From NCBI GenBank assembly GCA_947346365.1, contig CANAAV010000003.1, positions 1 to 64,000 of the forward strand: a stretch of 64,000 bases of DNA. The letters run 5' to 3'. Shown here in pieces: positions 15,955-24,904 of the stretch (the first letter of the stretch is position 1; every line of letters begins with the position of its first letter). Below the pieces are notes generated by a model. It did not search any database. It was not told the origin of the DNA and saw only the letters and a list, made by a program, of their open reading frames with translations. The position numbers were made by a program, and so were the translations under genes. Source of the stretch: an uncultured Flavonifractor sp. (GTDB lineage: Bacteria > Bacillota > Clostridia > Oscillospirales > Oscillospiraceae).

Positions 15955-16629
15955 CTATTTCCGAAACCGCTCGAGCAAGGCCTGCTCCCACTTGTCGCCG
16001 TATTTGAGGGCCGCTGCAAAGACGGCAATCCCCGCCGCGCCCAGCAGCACCAGCCCCCATAAGGGGATGTGGATGGCAGAGCCGCCCAGGGCGCAGGCTA
16101 CCAGCAGCCCCCAGGGGCGGGTGAGCACCGTGATGACGAAAAAACGGGGCAGGGGGATGTCCGTCAGCCCCGCCAGAATGCAGATCATGTCGTCCGGGAA
16201 AAAAGGAAAGAGAAACACCAGGATCAGGAAGATGTCCCGCTTACGGCGGATGACGTCTAAATACCGCTCCGAGATATTCCGGCCCACAAAGCGGTCCGCA
16301 AAGGGCCGCCCCAGCACCCGCGCCAGCCAGAATACCAGGACAGAGCCGCCGGTGACCGCCGCCGTGGTCAGAGCGAAGGCGGGCCAGGTGCCAAACAGCA
16401 GCGCGCCGGCCAGGGCGGTGATGTTGCTGGGGATGGGCGCGAGGATGACGGAGAGCAGCTGTACCAGAAAATAGGCCAGATGGGAGAAGGGGGCGAAGCG
16501 CTCAATATACGCGCGCATGTCCTCCAGCGAGCCCATGGCGGCAAAGAACCCCGTCTGCCACAGCAGCAGCCCGCCGCCGGCCAGCAGAAGTGCCGCAACC
16601 AGAGCGACTGCCCATTGAGACCGTTTCAT
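15955..16629 (-). CDS. DedA/VTT (SNARE-associated type) membrane protein
   Basis: The protein of about 224 residues has an N-terminal helix and a VTT domain with LAPIPSNITALAGALLFG, TTAAVTGGSVLVFWLARVLGR and LFPFFPDDMICILAGL, ending with two further helices. Family members (TVP38/DedA) support lipid scrambling and membrane homeostasis. The start is taken at ATG 16629 (MKRSQW); ATG 16665 would add twelve polar residues and neither has a strong ribosome site. It stands alone between nfnB and the amidohydrolase gene. Confidence 0.85.
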   Translation of the reverse strand: MKRSQWAVALVAALLLAGGGLLLWQTGFFAAMGSLEDMRAYIERFAPFSHLAYFLVQLLSVILAPIPSNITALAGALLFGTWPAFALTTAAVTGGSVLVFWLARVLGRPFADRFVGRNISERYLDVIRRKRDIFLILVFLFPFFPDDMICILAGLTDIPLPRFFVITVLTRPWGLLVACALGGSAIHIPLWGLVLLGAAGIAVFAAALKYGDKWEQALLERFRK

Positions 16630-16791
16630 TTCAGCATCACGCCCCTGCATGGAATGGATTGGCATTAGGCTACCACATCCCGTTTAAAAATGCGATAGGA
16701 AAGTTCTTAAGATTTTCAAAAAACTCTGCGCCTATTTTCCGCAAAGCGCGAAGCGCCGCCGCCCCGCGGCAGAGAAAAAGGAGGTCCGGCT

Positions 16792-18147
16792 ATGTCTACG
16801 CTGCTGATTAAAAACGCCCGGTATATCGTCTCCTGCGACGACAGCGACGCCCTGTACGAGCGCTGCAACCTGTTTATCCGGGACAACGCCATTGAATTCA
16901 TCGGTCCGGAGCTGCGCCAGGCGGACCAGGTGATTGACGCGGCCTCCATGGCGGTTTACCCCGGCCTGATTAACACCCACCACCACCTGTATCAGCTGTT
17001 TTCCCGCAACCTGCCGGAAGTGCAGAACATGGAGCTGTTCCCCTGGCTGGTGACCTTGTACGATGTGTGGAAGGGCCTGGACGAAGAGGTGGTGGCCCGC
17101 TCGTCCCTGGCAGGCATGGGGGAGCTGCTGAAAAATGGGTGCACCACCTGCTTCGACCATCACTATGTGTTTCCTGCTAAGGCCGGAGACCTGATCGCCG
17201 CCCAGTTTCGGGCGGCCCAGGCTGTGGGGATGCGCTTTCATGCCTCGCGGGGCTCAATGGACCTGTCTCAAAAGGACGGGGGCCTGCCTCCGGATTCAGT
17301 GGTCCAGACCATCGACGCCATTATGGCGGATTCTGAGCGGCTGGTGCGGGTGTGGCACGACCCGGAGCGGTTTTCCATGCGGCAGGTGGCCCTGGCTCCC
17401 TGCTCCCCCTTCTCGGTGTCGGGAGATCTGATGCGGGAGAGCGCCGTTCTGGCCCGGTCCCTGGGCGTGCGTCTGCATACCCATGTGGCAGAGACCAGGG
17501 ATGAGGAGCAGTTCACCGTAGAGAAATTCGGCATGCGGCCTCTGGCCTATATGCAGTCCCTGGGCTGGACCGGCCCCGACGTGTGGTACGCCCACGGAAT
17601 TCACTTTAATGACGGGGAGCTGCGTGTGCTCGCGGAAACGGGCACCGGCGTGGCCCACTGTCCCATCTCCAACATGAAGCTCTCCTCCGGGGTGTGCCGG
17701 GTGCCGGATATGCTCCGCCTGGGGGTGCCGGTGGGGCTGGCGGTGGACGGCTCCGCCTCCAACGACGGCTCCAACCTGCTGGAGGAGCTGCGGGTGGCAT
17801 ACCTGCTCCACCGGCTGGTCCACGGCAGGCAGGCGCCTACCGGATACGAGCTGCTGAAGGTGGCTACCCGGGGAAGCGCCCGGCTGCTGGGCCGGACGGA
17901 TATCGGCTGCCTGGCCCCCGGCATGGCGGCCGACCTGTTTTTGGTGCGCCTGGACCGGCTGGAGCTGGCGGGCGCTCAGCTGGATCCCATGTCCATGCTG
18001 GGTACCGTGGGGCTGAAGGGGCCGGTGGACTACACCCTGGTCAACGGCAGGGCGGTGGTCCAGAACGGGGAGCTGGTCACGGTGGACGAGCGGGAGGCCG
18101 CCGCCCAGGCCAATGAGACGGTCCGCCGCTATTTGAACCGCTTTTAG
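16792..18147 (+). CDS. 8-oxoguanine deaminase-like amidohydrolase
   Basis: The 451-residue cytosolic enzyme belongs to the cytosine/guanine deaminase branch of the amidohydrolases (ATZ/TRZ/SsnA group). Metal ligands are visible in NTHHHLYQ (His63 and His65), HTHVAETRDEE, WYAHGIHF and the Asp of VDGSASNDGSNL. The HLYQLFSRNLPEVQN segment and the DGSASND motif are what I associate with 8-oxoguanine and isoxanthopterin deaminases. It probably deaminates an oxidised or catabolic purine. AAAAAGGAGG precedes the ATG. It is not linked to the hydantoinase at 3807, yet both suit purine breakdown. SsnA and chlorohydrolase-like functions are alternatives. Confidence 0.82.
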   Translation: MSTLLIKNARYIVSCDDSDALYERCNLFIRDNAIEFIGPELRQADQVIDAASMAVYPGLINTHHHLYQLFSRNLPEVQNMELFPWLVTLYDVWKGLDEEVVARSSLAGMGELLKNGCTTCFDHHYVFPAKAGDLIAAQFRAAQAVGMRFHASRGSMDLSQKDGGLPPDSVVQTIDAIMADSERLVRVWHDPERFSMRQVALAPCSPFSVSGDLMRESAVLARSLGVRLHTHVAETRDEEQFTVEKFGMRPLAYMQSLGWTGPDVWYAHGIHFNDGELRVLAETGTGVAHCPISNMKLSSGVCRVPDMLRLGVPVGLAVDGSASNDGSNLLEELRVAYLLHRLVHGRQAPTGYELLKVATRGSARLLGRTDIGCLAPGMAADLFLVRLDRLELAGAQLDPMSMLGTVGLKGPVDYTLVNGRAVVQNGELVTVDEREAAAQANETVRRYLNRF

Positions 18148-18283
18148 GCCTTGTTTGAACATTGTTCACACGTCCAGATGGCGGGCCTTTTTCCGCCATA
18201 CAGCAGTATGCCCGCGAAAATTTGCCTTGCCTGGCGAAAAAACCTCTCGCCCTCGGGCGTATTCCCATTTTTCAAGCAAGGCC
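18147..18283. repeat. 137-bp element with inverted GGCCTTG ends, copy A
   Basis: GGCCTTGTTTGAA at 18147-18159 and TTCAAGCAAGGCC at 18271-18283 are inverted repeats with one mismatch over 13 bases. The left end begins on the last base of the amidohydrolase stop codon. Inside are two stems (GGCGG-CCGCC near 18180 and CGCCC-GGGCG near 18250). Related sequence occurs at 15787-15906, 26065-26163 and 44277-44311. It carries no gene. It looks like a small non-autonomous (MITE-like) or REP-like element; no target duplication is visible. Confidence 0.6.
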
Positions 18284-18320
18284 CAGATGAATACAGATTT
18301 TTATTTGTGAAAAGTGCCCC

Positions 18321-18348
18321 TTGCTTTCCTGCGACAGCGTAGTAAAAT
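18321..18348 (+). promoter_or_regulatory. Promoter of the first MATE gene
   Basis: TTGCTT (18321-18326) and TAAAAT (18343-18348) are spaced 16 bases. The leader contains a GC-rich stem (GGCCCCGGCC / GGCCGGGGCC, 18365-18405), which sits 13 bases ahead of the ribosome site and could slow translation initiation. Confidence 0.45.
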
Positions 18349-18433
18349 AGAATAAAAGCGTTTGGGCCCCGGCCTGTCGAGACGGCTTTTCGACGGGCCG
18401 GGGCCTGGATATTGCCATGAGGAGATGATTCTA

Positions 18434-19798
18434 ATGCAGCCCCAAGTCCAACAGCCGGTTGCGCCTCTTTTTACCCGCCGGGCGTTGGTCCGGCTGATTA
18501 TCCCCCTGGTCATTGAGCTGTTCCTGCTGATGACGGTGGGCATGGCGGACACGGTTATGGTCACCAGCGCCGGGGAGACCGCCGTTTCCGGCGTGTCTCT
18601 GGTGGACCAGATCAATACGCTGATTATTCAGGTGTTTGCGGCCCTGTCTACCGGCGGGGCAGTGGTGGTCTCTCAGTATTTGGGCCGGGAGGAGCGGGAA
18701 AACGCCAACACCGCCGCCCGGCAGCTGCTGTATGCGGCTTTGGCAGTTTCCGGCGCGCTGACGCTGCTGGCACTGGTGCTGCGGGGACACATCTTAGCTC
18801 TGATTTTTGGACAGGTAGAGCCGGCGGTGATGGACTCGGCCCTGGTGTATTTTCTGCTGACGGCCCTGGCCTATCCTTTTATAGCCGTCTATAATGCGGG
18901 AGCGGCCTTGTTCCGCTCCATGGGCAACAGCAAGGTGTCCATGTTCTGTTCTTTAATTGTCAATATCATCAATATTGCCGTCAACGCTATACTGATTTAT
19001 GGTTTTGACATGGGCGCGGCTGGGGCGGGTATCGGAACGCTGGTGTCCCGAATTGCGGCGGCGGTGATTGTTCTGGCGCTGCTGCGTCAGCCGGACAACA
19101 CCGTGCAGGCCAGCGGCCTGCTGCCCCTGCGCTTTCAGTGGCGGATGGTCCGGCGCATCCTCTTTATCGGCGTGCCTACCGGACTGGAAAACGGCATGTT
19201 CCAGGCGGGAAAGCTGCTGGTGCTCAATTTAATTACGACGTTCGGAACAGCCGCCGTGGCGGCAAACGCCATCGCTAACAGCATTGCCGCCGTGAGCAAT
19301 GTGCCGGGACAGGCCATCGGGTTGGCCCTGGTTACGGTGGTGGGCCGCTGCATGGGGGCGGGAGACAGCGCTCAGGCGGTGGCCTACGTTAAGCGTCTGG
19401 TGGGCGTGGCCTACCTGTGCATGCTGGTGATGGGCACGGGGCAGTTTTTCCTGGCCGGGTGGCTGGTTACCCTGTTTCACCTGAGCCAGGAGGCCATGCT
19501 GTCCGCCGCCCAAGTGCTCCGGCTGTGCGCGGTGTTCAACATCGTGTTCTGGTCCATGTCTTTTGTCATGCCCAACGCCCTGCGGGCGGCGGGAGACGCG
19601 GTATTTACCATGGCGGTCTCCCTGTGCTCGATGTTTGCCTGCCGAGTGGCGCTGAGCTATGTGCTCTCGTGTTCTTGGGGTCTGGGCTTGGGTTTGACCG
19701 GTGTATGGCTGGCGATGTTCTGCGACTGGGCTGTGCGGGCGTGCGCCTTTCTGGTCCGGTTTTGGCGGGGAAAATGGAAGCAGCGCCAGGTGATATAG
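18434..19798 (+). CDS. MATE-family efflux transporter (1 of 3)
   Basis: The 454-residue protein has about twelve transmembrane helices and MATE features such as IIPLVIELFLLMTVGMADTVMV at the N-terminus and GAALFRSMGNSKVSM in the first half, with a matching PNALRAAGDAVFTM in the second half. Family members export cationic compounds in exchange for Na+ or H+. Of two in-frame ATGs (18425, 18434), the second lies 9 bases after GAGGAG and is preferred. The DUF554 gene follows after 20 bases and is probably in the same operon. Confidence 0.9.
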   Translation: MQPQVQQPVAPLFTRRALVRLIIPLVIELFLLMTVGMADTVMVTSAGETAVSGVSLVDQINTLIIQVFAALSTGGAVVVSQYLGREERENANTAARQLLYAALAVSGALTLLALVLRGHILALIFGQVEPAVMDSALVYFLLTALAYPFIAVYNAGAALFRSMGNSKVSMFCSLIVNIINIAVNAILIYGFDMGAAGAGIGTLVSRIAAAVIVLALLRQPDNTVQASGLLPLRFQWRMVRRILFIGVPTGLENGMFQAGKLLVLNLITTFGTAAVAANAIANSIAAVSNVPGQAIGLALVTVVGRCMGAGDSAQAVAYVKRLVGVAYLCMLVMGTGQFFLAGWLVTLFHLSQEAMLSAAQVLRLCAVFNIVFWSMSFVMPNALRAAGDAVFTMAVSLCSMFACRVALSYVLSCSWGLGLGLTGVWLAMFCDWAVRACAFLVRFWRGKWKQRQVI

Positions 19799-19818
19799 GA
19801 GGCGGGGGGATTTTAGAC

Positions 19819-20529
19819 ATGATCGCTACGGTTGTTAACGTTGTTTTGGTCTTGCTGGGTAGCCTTTTGGGCCTGATTTTTAAAAACCGCATCAGCGGCC
19901 GTTTTTCCGCCGCGCTGACCGCGGCCCTGGGACTGTGCGTGCTGGGAATCGGCATCTCCAGCATGATTTCCACGGACGACACCCTGTGCGTGATTGTGTG
20001 CATGGTGGCAGGGACCCTTTTGGGGGAGGCGGCGGATATTGAGCGGCGGATGGAGAGCGTCGGCGAGGCGCTGCGGCGCAGGCTCAACCGCGGAGCGGGG
20101 GACAGCCGGTTTGTGGAGGGGTTTGTCAACGCCACGGTGCTCTTCTGCGTGGGGGCCATGGCAATCAACGGAGCCATGGAGGCGGGCATGAACCACAGCT
20201 ATGAGATTATCATCTCCAAGGGGGTCATTGACGGGGTGACCTCCGTTACCTTTGCCGCGGCATTGGGGATGGGGGTGGCCTTCTCGGTGATTCCCATTCT
20301 GCTCTACCAGGGCGGGCTGACCCTTCTGTTCGGCGCGGTGGGCCAGGGGATTCCGCCGGAGACCGTCACGGAGATGAGCGCCGTGGGCGGCGTTATCATT
20401 GTGGGAATCGGGATGAACATGCTGGGCCTGCCCCGGGAGAAGCTGCGGGTGGGAAATATGTTGCCGGCCATCTTCCTTCCGCTGGCGTATATGCCGCTGT
20501 CCCGGTGGCTGGCCGGGCTGATCGGATAA
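19819..20529 (+). CDS. DUF554 family membrane protein
   Basis: The 236-residue protein begins MIATVVNVVLVLLGSLLGLIF and has six or seven hydrophobic segments. The family signature GTLLGEAADIERRMESVGE lies at about 60-80 and FVNATVLFCVGAMAINGAM in the middle. It is an inner-membrane protein of unknown, possibly transport, function. Start ATG 19819 follows a GGGGGGA purine run. It trails the MATE gene by 20 bases. Confidence 0.85.
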   Translation: MIATVVNVVLVLLGSLLGLIFKNRISGRFSAALTAALGLCVLGIGISSMISTDDTLCVIVCMVAGTLLGEAADIERRMESVGEALRRRLNRGAGDSRFVEGFVNATVLFCVGAMAINGAMEAGMNHSYEIIISKGVIDGVTSVTFAAALGMGVAFSVIPILLYQGGLTLLFGAVGQGIPPETVTEMSAVGGVIIVGIGMNMLGLPREKLRVGNMLPAIFLPLAYMPLSRWLAGLIG

Positions 20530-20620
20530 AGGCTGACCGGGGCGCCCCGGCGTCGGCTGCGAAGGGCGTTTTTTGCGGGTGCAGGGCGAAGAATATCTTG
20601 CGAATACCAAGAAAAAGGGC

Positions 20621-20649
20621 TTGCGCGGCGGCGGCAAATGAGGTATACT
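20621..20649 (+). promoter_or_regulatory. Promoter of the crt-hbd-bcd-etfBA operon
   Basis: TTGCGC (20621-20626) and TATACT (20644-20649) are spaced 17 bases, about 140 bases ahead of crt. A direct repeat TGTGGAC (two copies 15 bases apart) follows. Confidence 0.5.
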
Positions 20650-20712
20650 GATGCTGAACATTGTGGACCGGCGGAGTGTGGACATGCATCCGCGCTTTTT
20701 CAGGTCATGCAG

Positions 20713-20728
20713 TGTTAAAAAAATAACA
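20713..20728. promoter_or_regulatory. Rex-like redox operator upstream of crt
   Basis: TGTTAA-AAAA-ATAACA matches the Clostridia Rex half-sites TGTTAA-N4-TTAACA at 11 of 12 defined positions. Rex is an NADH/NAD+ sensor known to repress crt-bcd-etf-hbd operons in Clostridium. The site lies in the leader about 64 bases after the candidate -10, where binding could block elongation or a second promoter. No rex gene is in the window. Confidence 0.5.
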
Positions 20729-20787
20729 AACTTCCGATTTCAGCTTTGCAGCAGCGAATCCTTAAAAAAACAAGGAGGCAGATTATC

Positions 20788-21564
20788 ATGGCATTTGTAA
20801 CGCTGGAAAAACAGGGTCACGTGGGCATTATGACCATCGACCGGCAGGAAGCCCTCAACGCGCTGAATTCTCAGGTTCTCAGCGATCTGGACGCCGCCAT
20901 TGACCAGGCGGAGAACGATGGGGAGATCTATGTGCTCGTCCTCACCGGCGCGGGCCGCTCTTTTGTGGCCGGAGCCGATATCGGCGAGATGAAGGGGTTT
21001 TCCTCCATCGACGGCAAGAAATTCGGCGTCCATGGCGGCGAGGTATTCCTGAAGCTGGAAAATATGAGCAAGCCTGTCATTGCCGCCATCAACGGCTTTG
21101 CCCTGGGCGGCGGGTGTGAGCTGAGCATGGCCTGCGACATCCGTTTGGCCAGCGAAAAGGCGAAGTTCGGCCAGCCCGAGGTGGGCCTGGGCATCACCCC
21201 CGGCTTTGGAGGGACGCAGCGCCTGCCCCGCATTGTGGGTATTTCCAAGGCGATGGAGCTCATTCTTACCGCCAAGGTCATCGGCGCTGCCGAGGCCAAG
21301 GCAATCGGCCTGGTCAGCGAGGTCTATCCCCCCGAGGAGCTTATGCCCAAGGCGCTGGAGATGGCCAACGCGATCTGCGCCAACGCCCAAATCGCCGTGT
21401 GCGAGTCCAAGCGCTGCATCCGTAAGGGAATGCAGACTGATATCTACACCGGCTCCGCCTTCGAGGCCGAGGCTTTCGGCGTCACCTGCGGCACCGAGGA
21501 TAAGGACGAGGGCATGGGCGCGTTCCTGGAGAAGCGTCAGGAAAAGAATTTCAAGAACCGCTAA
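20788..21564 (+). CDS. crt: Crotonase (3-hydroxybutyryl-CoA dehydratase)
   Basis: This 258-residue enzyme dehydrates 3-hydroxybutyryl-CoA to crotonyl-CoA in the butyrate pathway. The oxyanion-hole motifs AGRSFVAGADI and FALGGGCELSMACD (with the catalytic Glu) and the second catalytic Glu in QPEVGLGITPGFGGTQR are all present. Length is normal. Start ATG 20788 follows CAAGGAGG. It is first in an operon with hbd, bcd, etfB and etfA, behind a Rex-like site. Its last 18 codons are repeated 149 bases downstream at 21714-21767. Confidence 0.95.
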   Translation: MAFVTLEKQGHVGIMTIDRQEALNALNSQVLSDLDAAIDQAENDGEIYVLVLTGAGRSFVAGADIGEMKGFSSIDGKKFGVHGGEVFLKLENMSKPVIAAINGFALGGGCELSMACDIRLASEKAKFGQPEVGLGITPGFGGTQRLPRIVGISKAMELILTAKVIGAAEAKAIGLVSEVYPPEELMPKALEMANAICANAQIAVCESKRCIRKGMQTDIYTGSAFEAEAFGVTCGTEDKDEGMGAFLEKRQEKNFKNR

Positions 21565-21713
21565 ACCGGAATAAGGAGGAAGCGGCGGTTCTGCGCCCCT
21601 CGGAGAGCGGAGAGGGTATCGCGCCGCAGGCGCGTACTAGGGGAAGTGGTTCCCCCTGGAAGGCGCGGCTGGGGAGCGCAGCGACGCATTTCCCGCAGGA
21701 AATGCCCGCGCCG
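21565..21713 (+). repeat. Structured spacer between the two crt 3' ends
   Basis: These 149 bases begin with an AAGGAGGAAG purine run and contain several short palindromes: GCGCC-GCA-GGCGC near 21632, GGGGAAGTGGTTCCCC near 21650, and GCATTTCC-CGC-(A)GGAAATGC near 21686. No frame with a sensible product is present. The composition resembles a REP-type intergenic element inserted into the operon. Confidence 0.5.
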
Positions 21714-21767
21714 GGTATGGGCGCGTTCCTGGAGAAGCGCCAGGAAAAGAAGTTCAAGAACCGCTGA
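21714..21767 (+). pseudogene. Second copy of the last 18 codons of crt
   Basis: Bases 21714-21767 repeat 21511-21564 with 4 differences in 54: two silent third-position changes, one Asn-to-Lys change, and TAA to TGA. Similarity stops sharply on both sides, at the same glycine codon and at the stop. The frame is closed by a stop and has no start of its own, so it is a gene remnant. Silent-site changes suggest it derives from a second, related crt gene or is an old duplication. Confidence 0.75.
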
Positions 21768-21890
21768 GCGCCAATGTCCCCTGTGATTGCCAATCCGGAC
21801 GGACAGGTCTGGAACATGATCCTGAAAAATTTCGCGCACATCATTCCACAGGATGATTCCATAAAAAATACTGAAAAGGGGTATGTCATC

Positions 21891-22742
21891 ATGAACAAAA
21901 TTGTAGTGATCGGCGGCGGCACCATGGGCCTGGATATCGCGCAGGTCTTTGCCAAGAAGGGCATGGACGTTGTGGTCCGCGATATTAAGGACGAAATTCT
22001 CGACGCCTCCAAGGCCCGCCTGAACAAGGGCCTGGACAAGCTGGTGGCCAAGGGCAAAATGGACGAGGCCGGCAAGGCCGCCCTGCTGGGTAAGATCACC
22101 TTTACCACCGACCTGAATGCCGCCGCCGACGCCGACCTGGTGGTTGAGGCCGCTATTGAGAACCTGGACATTAAGAAGAGCATTTTCGCGGAGTTGGACA
22201 AGATCTGCAAGCCGGAGACGATTCTGGCCTCCAACACCTCCTCTATTTCCATCACCGCTATCGCTTCCGCCACCAAGCGCGCCGACAAGTTTATCGGTAT
22301 GCACTTCTTTAACCCCGCCACCGTGATGAAGTTGGTGGAGGTCATCCGGGGGGCCAACACCTCCGACGAGACCTATAAGACCATCCATGACCTGTCCGTG
22401 GAGATCGGCAAGGAGCCCGTAGAGGTCAACGAGGCTCCCGGCTTTGTGGTCAACAAGATTCTCATCCCCATGATTAACGAGGCCGCCGACCTGCTCTACA
22501 CCGGCGTGGCCACCGCCGAGGGTATCGACACGGCCATGAAGCTGGGCGCCAACCATCCCATGGGCCCCCTGGCCCTGGGCGATCTGATCGGCCTGGATGT
22601 GTGCCTTGCCATCATGGATACCCTGTATGCTGAGACCCATGATCCCAAATACCGCGCCTCCCTGCTGCTGCGCAAGATGGTCCGCGCCGGCAAGCTGGGC
22701 CGCAAGACCGGCCTGGGCTTCTTTGATTACAGCAAGAAGTAA
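21891..22742 (+). CDS. hbd: 3-hydroxybutyryl-CoA dehydrogenase
   Basis: This 283-residue NAD(P)-dependent enzyme reduces acetoacetyl-CoA to 3-hydroxybutyryl-CoA. The Rossmann motif [14 protein letters not shown] is at 8-21. The catalytic residues appear in [10 protein letters not shown] (Ser), [17 protein letters not shown] (His) and [10 protein letters not shown] (Asn), with [12 protein letters not shown] in the C-terminal dimer domain. Start ATG 21891 is about 10 bases after AAAAGGGG. It is second in the butyryl-CoA operon, 326 bases from crt because of the inserted spacer. Confidence 0.95.
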   Translation: MNKIVVIGGGTMGLDIAQVFAKKGMDVVVRDIKDEILDASKARLNKGLDKLVAKGKMDEAGKAALLGKITFTTDLNAAADADLVVEAAIENLDIKKSIFAELDKICKPETILASNTSSISITAIASATKRADKFIGMHFFNPATVMKLVEVIRGANTSDETYKTIHDLSVEIGKEPVEVNEAPGFVVNKILIPMINEAADLLYTGVATAEGIDTAMKLGANHPMGPLALGDLIGLDVCLAIMDTLYAETHDPKYRASLLLRKMVRAGKLGRKTGLGFFDYSKK

Positions 22743-22761
22743 AACGCTTGAGTCCATAGCG

Positions 22762-22866
22762 CAGAACGCCGCAGGGCGTCTGCCCCGCCCCCGGCGGGGC
22801 TGGCAGTAACCGACCTGTTGTGAGCAAACACGACGGGCGGGAGTTCCGTTCCTGGTCCTCCCGCCC
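22762..22866 (+). repeat. Triple-hairpin spacer between hbd and bcd
   Basis: Three consecutive stems can form: CAGAACGCC/GGCGTCTG (about 22762-22782), GCCCCGCC/GGCGGGGC (22782-22800) and GGGCGGGAG/CTCCCGCCC (22835-22866). None ends in a T-run, so they are more likely to affect processing or stability of the operon mRNA than to terminate it. Confidence 0.5.
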
Positions 22867-22905
22867 GCCTGTTTCTGAAATACGAATCTAGGAGGAAGGC
22901 AACAA

Positions 22906-24063
<1,158 letters not shown>

Positions 24064-24084
24064 GGAACGGAGGGAAAATACGAA

Positions 24085-24885
24085 ATGAAATGCATTGTTT
24101 GTGTCAAGCAGGTACCGGATACCTCCGGCGTGGTGGCGGTGAAGGAAGACGGGACCATGGACCGTGCGGCCATGGCCACCATCACCAACCACGACGATCT
24201 GGCGGCTGTCGAGGCCGCGCTGCGGATCAAAGACGCCACCGGCTGCAAGGTCGTGGTGGTCTCCATGGGTCCTCCCCCCGCCGAGGGCATGCTGCGTGAG
24301 CTGCTGGCCATGGGTGCGGACGAGGCCGTGCTGGTGTCCGCCCGCGAGTTCGGCGGCAGCGACACCTACGCCACTTCCCAGATTCTGGCCGCCGCTATTA
24401 AGAAGGTGGGCGTGGACAACGACGATATCATCTTCTGCGGCCGTCAGGCCATTGACGGCGACACCGCCCAGGTTGGCCCCCAGATCGCCGAGAAGCTGCA
24501 CGTGCCCCAGGTCTCCTATGTGGAGAAGGTGGAAGTCAACAACGGCAAGGTCACCGTCCAGCGGCAGCTGGAGGACGGCTATATGACCATCAAGGTCAAT
24601 ACCCCCTGCCTGCTGACCTGCCTGAAGGAGCTCAACGAAGCCCGTTACATGAGCGTGGGCGGCATTATGGAGTGCTACTCCAAGCCCCTGAGCGTGTTCA
24701 ACTATGAGACGCTGAAGGACGATCCCCTGATTGACGTGGACACCATCGGCCTGAAGGGATCTCCCACCAACGTTTACAAGTCCTTCTCTCCCCCGGTGAA
24801 GGGCGCCGGCATGATGATGGAGGGCGCCGACAAGGCGACCGTCGATCAGCTGGTCGGTATCCTGAACGACAAGCACATCATTTAA
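24085..24885 (+). CDS. etfB: Electron transfer flavoprotein, beta subunit
   Basis: The 266-residue subunit has the EtfB beginning MKCIVCVKQVPDT and the FAD/AMP-site segment IFCGRQAIDGDTAQVGP (about 113-130). It pairs with EtfA next to bcd, 21 bases downstream of it. In this gene order EtfB carries the bifurcating FAD that oxidises NADH. Normal length, strong ribosome site (GGAACGGAGG). Confidence 0.95.
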   Translation: MKCIVCVKQVPDTSGVVAVKEDGTMDRAAMATITNHDDLAAVEAALRIKDATGCKVVVVSMGPPPAEGMLRELLAMGADEAVLVSAREFGGSDTYATSQILAAAIKKVGVDNDDIIFCGRQAIDGDTAQVGPQIAEKLHVPQVSYVEKVEVNNGKVTVQRQLEDGYMTIKVNTPCLLTCLKELNEARYMSVGGIMECYSKPLSVFNYETLKDDPLIDVDTIGLKGSPTNVYKSFSPPVKGAGMMMEGADKATVDQLVGILNDKHII

Positions 24886-24904
24886 CAGGAAGGAGAGATA
24901 GGAA

